Of a stretch of DNA of 64,000 nucleotides, positions 10,522 through 20,838 are shown piece after piece. This stretch comes from Apium graveolens. Lineage: Eukaryota; Streptophyta; Magnoliopsida; Apiales; Apiaceae. The stretch's first letter is position 1. Every line of letters starts with the position of its first letter. Under the pieces are notes generated by a model that had not been told where the DNA came from, did not search any database, and saw only the letters and a program-made list of their open reading frames with translations. Location of the stretch: positions 239,986,198 through 240,050,197 of the forward strand of contig NC_133649.1 in NCBI RefSeq assembly GCF_009905375.1. Direction: 5' to 3'. A program made the position numbers and the translations under genes.

Positions 10522-12534
10522 TGCTGCTCCACATGCAGATGCTGATGAAGCAGGTCCTTCAGGACATGCACCTCAGCCAACTGTTCACAAAAGTGAATTA
10601 GTTAAGAAGTTTTTTACAAGAGAAGCACCAGCGCCTTGGAGTGAAACTCCTGCAGGACAGGAGTGGACTAAGGAATGGAACTCAGTTACCTATGTTCCAT
10701 CTGCAAAGCATCTTGCTGAGCACTTGACAAAAGCTGATGAGATGTTAATTACTGATGATTTCAAAACACAGCTTCGAGTCACTGCATTGAGTACTAAACA
10801 TCTACAAGGTCTTCATTCAACTACTCATGCAGAGATACATAAAGTTCAGGAAGAATTGATCAGGCAAGAACAAGTTCAGAAAATTGACAAGAAAAAATTC
10901 TTCCAACCTACCTTTGACAGAGTTGCTTATATTGAGAAGACTCAAGAGAAACAACAATCTCAGATTGATGATATTTTGAAAAATCAAGCTTCTCAGCAAT
11001 CTCAACTTGATGAAATCCAAGCCTCAGTAGAATTGCTTGTCTCTCTTCTGTTACCTGCTGATGCCAAAAAGGGGGAGAAAGTAATTAAGTCCAAATGCAA
11101 AACTGATAAGACACAGAAGGGGAAGGATGATGAAAAAGATGACCAAGGAAACTATGGAATGGGTGGAGGTCATAGTCAAGGTAGAGGTTTCTCATCAAGA
11201 AAAGCTGAAATCACAAGTCACAGGACAAGTTCTGATGCTGGAAAAAGAATTACTTATGCTACTGGTAAAAGGATAAGTTCTGATGAACTTTTAGATCTTG
11301 ATGAAGAAATGTCAAGACAGTTATTTCTTAAAGAAAATCCAGGAATGGACTTGGAGAGTCTGATGGAAGAAGAAGCCAGACTTAAATCAGAAAAAGTTAA
11401 ATCTAAATCTGAAGCTTCTGGTAAAAAGAAATTTTCAACACTCAAAGGCATTGTGATAAAAGAAAGGACAAATCCTGAAGCAACCGAGGCTAAATCACAA
11501 CTGCAGATAGAACCAAGGTCGAAGGGCAAAGAGAAAGTTGGTGAACCTATCAAAGTTTATGTGCCTCCTGTGAATGAAGAAATTACTGATGAAGATGATG
11601 ATCTTGCTCTGACTTCAAGAAAAGTTTCTAAGACAACCTCTGACATGGCTCAAGTTGTTCAGAGCCAAGAGATAGTTAGTTCTGATATCTCAAAGAAGCA
11701 ACCTCTGACATAGCTCAAGTTAACTTGTTATCAGAAGATATATCAAAGGAAACCTCTGACGTTGCTCATGTTAAACCTTCAAAGAAACTCCTACCATGAT
11801 TCACTAAAGCCAAACAGACTCAACCTTTGAAGACTGCTGCAAGTGGTTTCGAAGCAAGAGATAAAACTGGATTGGGAAGTGCTGATGAAAGAAGAATACA
11901 GAACACAACCAATGATCCAACTTCCTTAAGTGAACCAGGTATTGGAGCAACTCCTTAGAGATTGAATCAACTAGAATCTATACAAATGGTGTACCATACC
12001 TACTTGAAAGAACACATCTTCTTGTACTTCATGACAGATGGTAGGGTTTATCATATAAGGGAAAATGCCATTCCACTGAAGTATTTTGAAGAGCTGGAAC
12101 ATGTATTATTCTTACTTCAAGTGAATGACAAAATAACAGAAAGTGCTGCAAACTTTTTGAAGAGTCAAATTCAGAAACAGAAAAAGCATTATTCTATTAA
12201 GTCTGACAGCACATATCTTCCAAAGTACAGAGATCACAAGGGTGATATTGTTGAGATGAAGCCCAACACTGCTAAGATTATAACTACCTTTCTGGGTTAC
12301 AGGGATGTGGAATTCAATCTTGAGTCTGGCAAGGCATATTTGATCAGACTGGATCAGGATATAAGGAAAGCTAGAATTAATGATCTCAGGGCTGCAATCT
12401 TTCAAATTGGTGAAGATACTGCAGAACTTAAAGATGCTAAAAGGAGGATGATTGATGAACTCAGATATGCTGAGAGATGTTTGTTGAAGAACTATCTCAG
12501 AACAACTCCTCACATCAGAGAGATCAGAAGATGA
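10520..12534 (+). pseudogene. Copia-2 post-pol ORF, 5'-truncated and frameshifted
   Basis: This is homologous to the copia-1 post-pol ORF from about 5050 onward. It is open in one frame from the deletion junction to 11713. There a 4-base deletion relative to copia-1 (GTAA missing, near 11700) shifts the frame. A further TAG lies at about 11956 where copia-1 has GAG. The conserved C-terminal region is open from 11962 to TGA at 12532-12534. It retains a 33-base segment (around 12270-12300) that copia-1 lacks. The Gln-rich coiled coil and the C-terminal region match copia-1 closely, so both are real parts of the family's protein. Confidence 0.82.
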
Positions 12535-12738
12535 AGCCAAGTCAAGATTTATAACTGCTTAAATTCTGATATAAATACAGACTGAAGTTGTTATCAGAAG
12601 ATAAAAATTGGTAAAGCTTTAAGGACTGTAAGTTGTAGTTATATAGTCAAATTTTCATGCATTTGTACTTAATGTTTTTGACATCATCAAATATCTGTTA
12701 AACTTGTATATTATGCTAATTTACAAGTTGGGGGAGAT

Positions 12739-13332
12739 TGTTAGATATATTTGATAATGTCATGGCTAATGTGATTTATATTTAGTTTTCATATCTTACT
12801 TAAACAGGATAAATCAGTACTTACTGGAAATCAGGACTTAAGGATATCAGTACTTATATTATCGGGAGATAATCATCAGAAGATGGATATCAGAACTTAA
12901 GTACTAAAGGATGTTCAGATAAGGAAAGCAGCTTGTTAAAGGAAAGAAGATCGAGACAAATATAAGAAGAGATATGCATGAAGATGGAATTTTATGAAGA
13001 ATGGAATACTTGGAAGAAAAGATATCTGATTGATATATTTTAGGAAGCAGAATTATATTCCATATCAATTAGCGATTATCTTGTAACTGTGTAGTATATA
13101 AACACAGACATAGGGTTTACACTATAAGTGTTATCATAATCGAGAAGATTATTTATTGTAACCCTAGCATCTCTCGTGATATTTGTTCATCACTGAGAGA
13201 GAACAGTTCCATACTGTAACAGAGTTTATTGTTTCAATAAAGTTTGTTTTCTATTACTTGAGTTATTAAAGTTTGATTTGATTGTACTATACACTGTATT
13301 CACCCCCCTTATAGTGTGTGTGTGACCTAACA
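12739..13332 (+). repeat. Copia-2 3' LTR (594 bp)
   Basis: It has the same TGTTAG...CTAACA ends as the LTR at 7239-7831 and is preceded by the same polypurine tract (about 12728-12738). The TATA box is at about 13095-13102. The 204 bases before it (12535-12738) are the 3' untranslated region. Confidence 0.95.
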
Positions 13333-13374
13333 GAAAGTGATATGTGTGAAATAGTACCCTTAGTCATTGCTTAA
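13333..13374 (+). pseudogene. Gypsy-A: last codons of chromovirus pol
   Basis: Thirteen codons and a TAA follow the copia-2 LTR directly. Reading ESDMCE, they resemble the end of the gypsy-B and gypsy-C polyproteins. The following sequence, ACAGAATCCTTTTAAGG, is close to that after the gypsy-B stop (GGCGGAATCCTTTTAAGG). This identifies a Ty3/gypsy chromovirus on the plus strand that was the target of copia-2. Confidence 0.7.
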
Positions 13375-13411
13375 GTGATTCTGGGACAGAATCCTTTTAA
13401 GGGGGGAAGGA

Positions 13412-15270
13412 TGTAATATTCGGGATGTATCGTGTAATTATTTTTAATCAATAAATAAATATTATGTGATTATTATGCGTATTTTGGTGAATTATCTGTT
13501 GATTGGTATTTGTGTTTCGATGTTTAAATATGATAAAATTTGAGTATTTTAATTTTTATATGTCCAAAATAAAGTATAGATAATTTTGAAATTTTTATAT
13601 TAATTTTTATGTTTTTATATAATTTTATAAAGGATTTATGGATTTAATGAATTATTTTTCTGAGGATTTATAAATTATTTTGTATAATCAGGAATTGACC
13701 GACTTCAATCGTTTTTACGTTTTTTCAACCCGGAAGTCTTGGGAAAACTCCTTTCTAACCCAATTTGAATATTCTGAGCATTTTCCATGTTTTGACTTTT
13801 TCGATCCGGAGCACGGTTTTACCCGTGCGGGTCCCGGTGCAAAATTTTTGATACAATATTCGTTTCGGTAATCGATAAAACCCGTATTTTTGAGAAACGG
13901 GATCTTTTGATTAAACTATTATATTATCTTCTCGTAACTCGTGTAACCAAAGCGCTGAGACCAAGACTGTATTTACAAAAAGCCTGGTTTTGATAATTAT
14001 CCTAAAACCGGTACCGAATTGGATCAGTCTTGTTAATACTTAATGATTATGTATTTTATTTTTATATCAGAGATGATCCTACGGGGTACCAATATTCCGT
14101 AAATATAAATAGCCAATACAGTATTGTATTTTGTACAAATAATTATTTACAAACAGTAAAAATAGATAATTATCCAGAGAAAATATGAAAATTCATTGCG
14201 TTCTTCATAATCAAACGAGGATTCAAAGGCGTTATCGAACTCTGATTTGGGCGTACAAGTAGTCGAATCGAAGCTCTTGACGAGTACTATTAATTTCTAA
14301 AATCTATACCACTGCAGAAACATCAATTAATTTTCAATTTATTTTATTAAATTTGAATTTATTTATGAATAAATTATGAAATTTTGATTTTGATTTTGAT
14401 ATTGTTTATGTAATTTGATGATTACATGTTGTCGATAATTTGATTCTGGTCATTTTGGTATATCATATGTTGAATTTGGAGTTCAATAACATATAGAGAA
14501 TGGTGTTTGATTTTCGGAACTAATAAATTAGGGTTTTTAGAACTTTGAATGTTCTTAATAAAATTTAGGAACTTTTGATTTGTTAATACGAGGCTTGATT
14601 GATCGGTACCAGCTTGTAGATCTTCTAAAAACCAATTGATTTATGTGTTTAACTGCTATGCTGGAAGTCGGTGTCGTGTTGTCGGAAAAGCTCGAAGTCC
14701 AGTCGGCGTTAATGGCGCTTTCGCCGGGAACGGAGTTTCAGAAATGGATTTGATCTGTTAATGCTTGATTATTGTTGCTTTAATGAATTGAAAGTGATTG
14801 GAATCAGTATTCACATCAAACCATAAGCTTTTTTCCACGAATTTGGCTCGTTGGAAATTTTTCCGTTCGCCGGATTCTAGGTTTGGGCGGCGGGTTGAAA
14901 GGGTTCTTCGTGACCCGTTTAGCTGACCCGTTTGACCCAGTTTCGATCTGTTTACCCTGAAATCAATTCTAAAAAATCTGTTATCAGATTTTCTTTTTCT
15001 AAAATTATTTAAAATTTATTTTAAAATTCCAAAAATCCATTATTTTAATTCTGAAAATTATTTTTAATTTAAAAATAAATTTGAATTAATTAATTAATTA
15101 ATTTGATAATTAATTATTTAATTGGTCAATTAATTTAAATGTTAATTCATTAATTAGTTTATTTAGTTATTACTTAATTTTAATTGATTATTTAATTGAA
15201 TTTAATTATTTCTGTTGATTTAAAAATTCCGAAAAATAGTTTCGAGCTTTAAAATATTATTTTAAATTAT
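13412..15270 (+). repeat. Gypsy-A 3' LTR, truncated
   Basis: A polypurine tract (AAGGGGGGAAGGA, about 13399-13411) is followed by TGTAATATTCGGG, a chromovirus-type LTR start. A TATA box, TATAAATAG, lies at about 14104-14112. After it come about 1.1 kb of mostly AT-rich sequence, with a more GC-rich patch at 14640-14960. I cannot see a clear LTR end. The sequence is replaced at about 15271-15301 by the Tat LTR, so the LTR is probably cut and its remainder should lie beyond the right edge of the window. No gene is visible here. Confidence 0.6.
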
Positions 15271-15853
15271 TGTTATGAATTAAAAACTAAGGTATATAAC
15301 TGCTATATTTATTACTAAGGAACGTGAGATTCGAAGATCGATTTGACTGCTCTTGTATTTCGTGACTCAATCTACCTTAACAAGATGCCTACGTACGTTG
15401 CTGATTACCAAGGATCAAGTCAAAAAACGTAGTTCTGATTTGTGGGGTGAGGCCCCTTATATAGATGTTGGGAGTCCTTGAATTGGACTTGGTGTAGGAG
15501 ACTTGGTGGTCAAGTCTCAGAATTAGAATGGACTTTGGAGTCCTAGGAAGTAGGAAGCTGATTCTCTATCCTACCAGGTTCCTTGGAGGACAATCTACAA
15601 GGATTTATATCTCCACTAGGACTCATCTTAATAGTTGTTTTTCTCCCTTATTAATTAATTACGAAATTAATTATTATTCAGGGTTTTGGGCCTTCTTTAT
15701 TCCATCAGGCGTGATCTGGTCCATCAGGCTTGATCAATGTGTTAACCTTTTTGGTCTGAATGTCATCCATCCTCTAATTGGGCCTTGTAGCCCAAATTAT
15801 GTGTAATTAATGTAATATTAACTACGTAATCATGATTTATTTATTGCCTATCA
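15271..15853 (-). repeat. Tat 3' LTR (right border clear, left border uncertain)
   Basis: Read on the minus strand, a polypurine tract AAAAGGTGGGGGACAAA (15854-15870) is followed by TGATAGGC, the LTR start at 15853. A TATA box on the same strand, CTATATAAGG, lies at 15455-15464. The end should be CA on the minus strand; candidates are at 15271 (TGTTATG on plus) and 15301 (TGCTAT on plus). The second LTR is outside the window, so the choice cannot be settled here. Confidence 0.65.
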
Positions 15854-15989
15854 TTTGTCCCCCACCTTTTGGGAAACAGTGACTAGGTTTCGCAGAAGTT
15901 AAGTTCATTCGTTCCCTTGCAGGGTATCGTTTTGCGCAAAGTGTGGAGCGACGTATACATTTACAACGATTTATTTTAATCCCTATTAT

Positions 15990-16250
15990 TTAGGAATTAA
16001 CTTAATTTCCAGGAATTTTTTCCTTAATTCTGGGATTTTTCCTTTATTTTCAAGAATTTTTCCCTTAATTCTGGGAATTTTCCTTAATTTTCAGGAATTT
16101 TTCCCTTAATTATGGGATTTTTCCTTTAATTCTGGAATTTTTCCCTTAATTCTGGAATTTTTCCTTAATTTTCAGGAATTTTTTCCTTAATTCTGGGATT
16201 TTTCCTTAATTTTTAGGAATTTTTCCTTAATTTCTGAAAATATTTTTATT
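15990..16250. repeat. About 20-bp tandem repeat in the Tat 3' noncoding region
   Basis: About twelve diverged copies of a unit close to CCTTAATTCTGGAATTTTTC run head to tail. Most units contain TTCnnGAA or TTCnnGGA, so the array is also a run of half heat-shock elements. Tandem repeats in the 3' noncoding region are a known trait of Tat-lineage elements and can seed satellites. Confidence 0.85.
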
Positions 16251-16315
16251 TTCAGAAAATACTTTAAGGAATTTTCTGGATTTTCCTTCCCACTTTTTCT
16301 TTTTTCTTCTCTCTT

Positions 16316-16890
16316 TTTTTTACACCTGGTTCGACCAGGAATCCTGTTCGACCAGGATCCTGGTCGAATTAGCCTTTATTGTGCCCTGGTCGACAGAAAT
16401 TTGAGCAGGATTTTTTGATCTCAACTCCTAGTCGAATTTCGACTAGGATTTTATACATATATATTTTTTTAAAAAAAATTTCGAGCAGGAAATTTTCGAC
16501 CAGGTTTCTTCTTCCCCTTTCGGTCAGGATTCCCCGTTTTTGACCGAATTAGCCCTCTTTTAAATTCAGGTCGACAGATTTTCGGACAGGATCCATTGGA
16601 TCAGGATCTTCCCTTGCTTTCTAGTCGATAAACTTTTCAGGGATAAGATTTTCGATCAGGATCCTGACCTTTTCTGTCAGGAATTTAGATCTTGACCGAA
16701 TTAGCCCTCTCTTTTCACTTTAGTCAAAGACATTTTCGAGGAAAAGTATTCGACCAGGAATAAAATTGAGGTTCTGGTCGAATTCAACCTATTTCTGATC
16801 GATATAACATTCCTTCAAGCTCTGGAATTCTCGACCTCATCCTTTCAATTAGAAACTTGGATATTATTCCGATCGAATGTATCAGGATTT
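16316..16890. repeat. Region of repeated palindromes built on TCGACCAGGA
   Basis: The word TCGACCAGGA, its complement and decayed versions recur about every 20-60 bases. A perfect 22-base palindrome centred on GGATCC lies at 16347-16368. A second one with 11-base arms around one central base lies at 16426-16448. Further half sites are near 16498, 16750 and 16778. No ORF is present. Confidence 0.8.
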
Positions 16891-16899
16891 TTCCTTTAG

Positions 16900-17245
16900 G
16901 CCATCCCTTAATTGGGCCTGTTTCCTCGGTATTTATTTCTGGGCCAACCTTTCCTTTTTGGGCCTGTTTTCAGTATAATTGGGTTTCTATTAACTGGGCC
17001 CTTTTTCTGGGCTTTGTATATTTCTAAGCCCAACAAGATTCAATTTCATTATTTGGGCCTTCCCTCCTTCCTTCCTTTTAAAAATTTGGGGTTTGGGCCC
17101 TGAACTGGGCTTGCTGCTTTCTTCAGGGCTTCCCTTTTGTTTTAGGACCAAAAAAATTTGGGTTTATGAACTTTCAGTCATGGACCTTTACAGGGCTTTT
17201 CATATCCACAGGCTCATTTGGGTTGGGCCTTAATTCCTAAGCCCA
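16900..17245. promoter_or_regulatory. Cluster of TGGGCC/TGGGCT (site II-like) motifs
   Basis: About ten copies of TGGGCC, TGGGCT or their complements occur here (for example near 16913, 16940, 16958, 16995, 17010, 17026, 17055, 17094, 17106, 17223 and 17239), with two more at 17378-17395. In plants, GGCCCA elements bound by TCP-type factors are common in promoters of growth-related genes. The cluster lies upstream of the TATA box of the Tat antisense gene. Function is inferred from the motif only. Confidence 0.5.
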
Positions 17246-17246
17246 A

Positions 17247-17264
17247 TTCCAGAATTTTCCAGAA
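17247..17264. promoter_or_regulatory. Heat-shock element 1 (four perfect units)
   Basis: TTCCAGAATTTTCCAGAA fits TTCnnGAAnnTTCnnGAA with no mismatch. Plant heat-shock factors bind as trimers to at least three such units. Confidence 0.75.
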
Positions 17265-17277
17265 CTCCTGGGGTTCT

Positions 17278-17300
17278 TTCTGGATTTTTCCAGAATTTTC
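17278..17300. promoter_or_regulatory. Heat-shock element 2 (five units, one mismatch)
   Basis: The units are TTC, GAT, TTC, GAA, TTC, each separated by two bases. Only the second unit departs from the consensus (GAT for GAA). A further TTCnnGAA pair lies at 17319-17326. Confidence 0.75.
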
Positions 17301-17349
17301 AAAAAAATTATTTTCTTTTTCTGGAATTTATTTAAATTCTTCCAAAGTT

Positions 17350-17367
17350 TTCTGGAACTTTCCAGAA
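17350..17367. promoter_or_regulatory. Heat-shock element 3 (four perfect units)
   Basis: TTCTGGAACTTTCCAGAA again fits TTCnnGAAnnTTCnnGAA perfectly. With gypsy-C removed, it ends about 60 bases upstream of the TATA box of the antisense gene. Confidence 0.75.
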
Positions 17368-17395
17368 CTCTCTATTTTTTGGGCTCAAATGGGCT

Positions 17396-17400
17396 TTTTG
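17396..17400. repeat. Gypsy-C target-site duplication, left copy (TTTTG)
   Basis: TTTTG precedes the gypsy-C LTR and is repeated at 52145-52149 after the other LTR. Confidence 0.9.
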
Positions 17401-20400
17401 TGTGGCGCCCTCCAAACCCGGGTCAGAAGTTTGGGGTCCACAACACATGCACAATATAAACCTGTATAAGAAATGTTATTTGCAATGACCCTGTTTCACA
17501 TAACTACGGATCACAACAGGTTAAAGTATGTAAACAAGCCACAATCTTGACCTTTATTACAACGTACCAAATCCCAACTAATTTAACTTACAATTGATAA
17601 TAGAATCATTCTTACAATCTGACTATCTCTATACCGCATGAAGCTTCTGCTAGCTCGATTCAACTCAACTGGAACCTTAGCCCGCACTTTGGACTGAAGA
17701 ACTTCACTAGCATCCACATTCTTTTCAACTGTAAAATATATAAAAGAATCGCAAGGGTGAGCTAACTAGCTTAGCAAGTCATAATAGTGATAACTGAGGT
17801 TAAGCAATGATCAAATGAGATGATTTCAAGGAATCAAGTTTCTTTTTAACTAATCATTAGAATTGGATATTCATTTTAAGTTTTAAAAACCAAGGTTAGG
17901 CTGCTGATCAGTCACGCACTAACCCCGAGCAAGCACACAACACTGCTCTCATTACTGGATCCAAGGCACACATTGGCCTAACTTGACCATTGGTATGGTC
18001 TGACCACGAATCTGGTCCACATATATAAAAACTATCCAATCCTAAAGCAGTTCAATATGACAACAATATGATTCAATAAAACAAAATCATAATCAATGAT
18101 TGTTAAACATTTGCATAAAAACGTAAGGAAACTCATGGATATCTCAAGGGTATATCAGGGTATGTATAAGAAACGGTTTTCAACGGTTTTCAGTTTGTAC
18201 AAGGGTCAGGTATAAGACCAGTAATGATTTTTCAGGATATGGTTCTTTGATGTTATTAAGAATGATTGGAGTATAAAAGTTTCTGTGTTTTCAAATCATT
18301 CTCTTTCAGTGTTTGGTGTTTGGTAATTATATCTTTGAAGAGTAGTATTATATTTGTATGGTTTGGTGTCTGAGGATCAACAAAGGACGGTTTGCAAAGA
18401 ATAAGGCTTACATCTCAAGATCAAGAAAGAATCAGGGTTTAAGGGTAAATAGTTTGAAGCATATGCATTATAAAACAGGAGTTATGTTTAATAATAGTAA
18501 CATGTTATGAAACAGTTCGAAAACATTGGTAATATATCTTGAAGAAAAGTTCAGAAATACTTGCCTTACAAGGCTTTACAACTATTACTGATCAACTCTG
18601 AGCCGACTCTGCTGCTCAGGTTCTAACGTTCAACCACTAGATCCCATTGGATTTAACCTCGACACTCAAGTCTTTCTGTTGAAACTCTACTGAGCTCGTC
18701 GACTGACCACTATGTTATCTTTAGTCCATCGTCCACTTTCAGGTTCCCGACTATAACCTACAGGGTCGAAATACCCTACGTTAGACGTCTAGGTATGCTT
18801 GACATATCCTCGATACTAATTCTTATTCAACAATATTCAAACCCGACTCGTAATTATTCATATTAGAATAACACAGTCAACAATTAGGGTTCACATTCTC
18901 GAAATCGATTCAGTGTTCGTTTTTAGAAAACACGTATACTCGTCATTTTTCAAAATTAGGGTTACTGTGTTTTGGAAAAAATATACAGCACAACATACAA
19001 TCAGATTTCTGTAGAAAACATACATATATGTATCTACTTATACTCGCTCGACGTTCCGATAATCCTCGGTTACGCTCCCGTATTTACGTAGTTCAGTTTC
19101 CGAAAATCGGACAGCGTCTCCTTTGTTTATCGGACTACCCGTCGAAACATAAATCGACGTCTTAACTCCCAATAACAACGCAACAATCACAAATCCAAAC
19201 AGCTCAAATTCATAACCCAATCATAATTAAATACGCAATCCAAGTTTCAATACAATCTTTAAATACCGGTTGAATATTTCTTGTTTTGAAAATAATTTCA
19301 CGAACTAAATTAATACTTTAAAATTTTAGGACACAGAATAAACATCACAGTCCACCGTCAGCTCACGAATAACTCAAATAACCACAGAAATTTCATTCGA
19401 ATTTAATAAAATAATTCACTCATATTTTCATCACAGTCCCAGAATTCGAATAACTCAAATAACCACAGAAATTTCATTCGAATTTAATAAAATAATTCAC
19501 TCAGATTTTCATCACAAATTAACGGCAATTCGGCAATTTCAAAACCCATGGCCACGCGCACACGCGCAGCTGGAGAAGAGAAAAACCAGGGCGGCAACAG
19601 AACACAGACAACACCACAATCACACAACTGGACAGCACACATATGTATACGTATGTGTATATGTATATACACGATCGAACGGAATAGAATAAAAGCCACA
19701 GCCGAGAACAGCGACGGCGGCCGGAGTTCAAGGGGCTGGAAAATCGAAGACAGCCGGAATCTTACCAGAAGAAACAGGGAAGGAAACGGAAAAGAAAAGG
19801 GAGACACGAGAGTCTGTGAGGGAGAGTAAGAAAAACAGAGAGAGATTTCCCCAGCAATCGAGAGTAAGAAAGAAATTGAGAGATGAAAAATGAAAATGGG
19901 GTGGAAGAGAAGAACTGTGATCTTCTTTCTTCTTTTTTCTCGCTTATTTAGAAGCTGCCACGTATCTGTGGCCTTACAAAAACAAAACATGTGCCCCATA
20001 TTTCCAATTGCAAGGCCAGACTTCACCCGAAATTTATAATTTAGCGAAATAAAACGCACCAAAAATAAAACTCAACAAATCTCCAAAATAATCTTAAAAC
20101 GCTATAAATATCCCGAAGTTCACAAAATATAAATTTCATAATTTAAAAATAATTTCTGAAACACAGTATATACCCGTATTTCACATTTAACGAACCGAGG
20201 TGTACTTAAAACAGATTCAGAAAATCATGAAAATAGTCTTAAAATATTACAAATATCCCGAAGTTAATAAAAAGATGAATTTTGGAATTTTAAAACGATT
20301 TTTAAAATGCACTTTATATCCTCTTTTATCAATGAAGCGAAATAACGAGCGCGTGAAATTAACTCCGAAAATTTCCAAAATAATTTTAAAATTCTCGGAA

Positions 20401-20819
20401 TATTCCAAACTTAAATAAATATGAATTTAATAATTTTTGAAGAATTCTAGAATTAAATATCGATTTTACAAATAAAAGCATTCATAAAATCATTTAAAGA
20501 TAATTATTTAATAAAATATAGATTTCTCAATTTTATAAAATCCTAAAAATAATTATTGTAATTTTAAAGTCATAAAAACAATTTTAGAGACATTTCAAAT
20601 ATTTATGCAAATAAATTTGCACTAAATTCATTTTTTTAAAAATGCAAACAATTCAGTACACTCAATAATTAACTACCCGAACCACCCTGTACACCATAAA
20701 TCACACATAAATAATAATAAAACAACATCGAGCTGACAAAAAACTATACACATACTTTATTTATTTAACACTTCCACAATTACATATTTAAATAATTCAA
20801 AAATACATGGGTCGTTATA
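17401..20819 (-). repeat. Gypsy-C 3' LTR (3,419 bp)
   Basis: It starts TGTGGCGCCC on the plus strand and ends at GTCGTTATA, so the element-sense ends are TATAACG...GCCACA rather than the usual TG...CA. A TATA-like CTAAATAAGC on the minus strand lies near 19944-19953. The LTR carries a roughly 66-base duplicated stretch (19371-19436) that replaces different sequence found in the other LTR. Confidence 0.92.
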
Positions 20820-20838
20820 TCCTTTCCCCCTTAAAAAG
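20820..20838 (-). other. Gypsy-C polypurine tract
   Basis: On the minus strand it reads CTTTTTAAGGGGGAAAGGA, directly before the LTR. Confidence 0.85.

Larger units (their letters stand above)
7832..13332 (+). mobile_element. Copia-2: SIRE-type copia element, interrupted and internally deleted
   Basis: This is a second copy of the copia-1 family. It starts in the middle of gag, immediately after the copia-1 LTR, and ends with its own 3' LTR at 13332. It is missing reverse transcriptase, RNase H and the first part of the post-pol ORF. Its 3' LTR is followed directly by the last codons of a gypsy pol gene, so it was inserted there. The expected TSD is GAAAG (13333-13337), but the left side is outside the window. 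Confidence 0.85.

Noticed and set aside
7239..13332. LTR-internal-LTR arrangement from unequal recombination between SIRE copies
   Set aside because: The first LTR is followed by the middle of gag, not by a primer site and leader. That fits insertion into gag better. Upstream sequence could still change this.
13680..13871. 63-codon ORF in the gypsy-A LTR
   Set aside because: It is short, lacks any motif and lies in the U3 of an LTR.
15528..15806. 92-codon plus-strand ORF in the Tat LTR
   Set aside because: It is antisense to the LTR promoter and has no domain or codon pattern.
19548..19829. 93-codon plus-strand ORF in the gypsy-C LTR (also 50872-51153)
   Set aside because: It lies antisense to the R/U5 region; its composition reflects a GA-rich complement of a C/T-rich leader. 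No support for coding.
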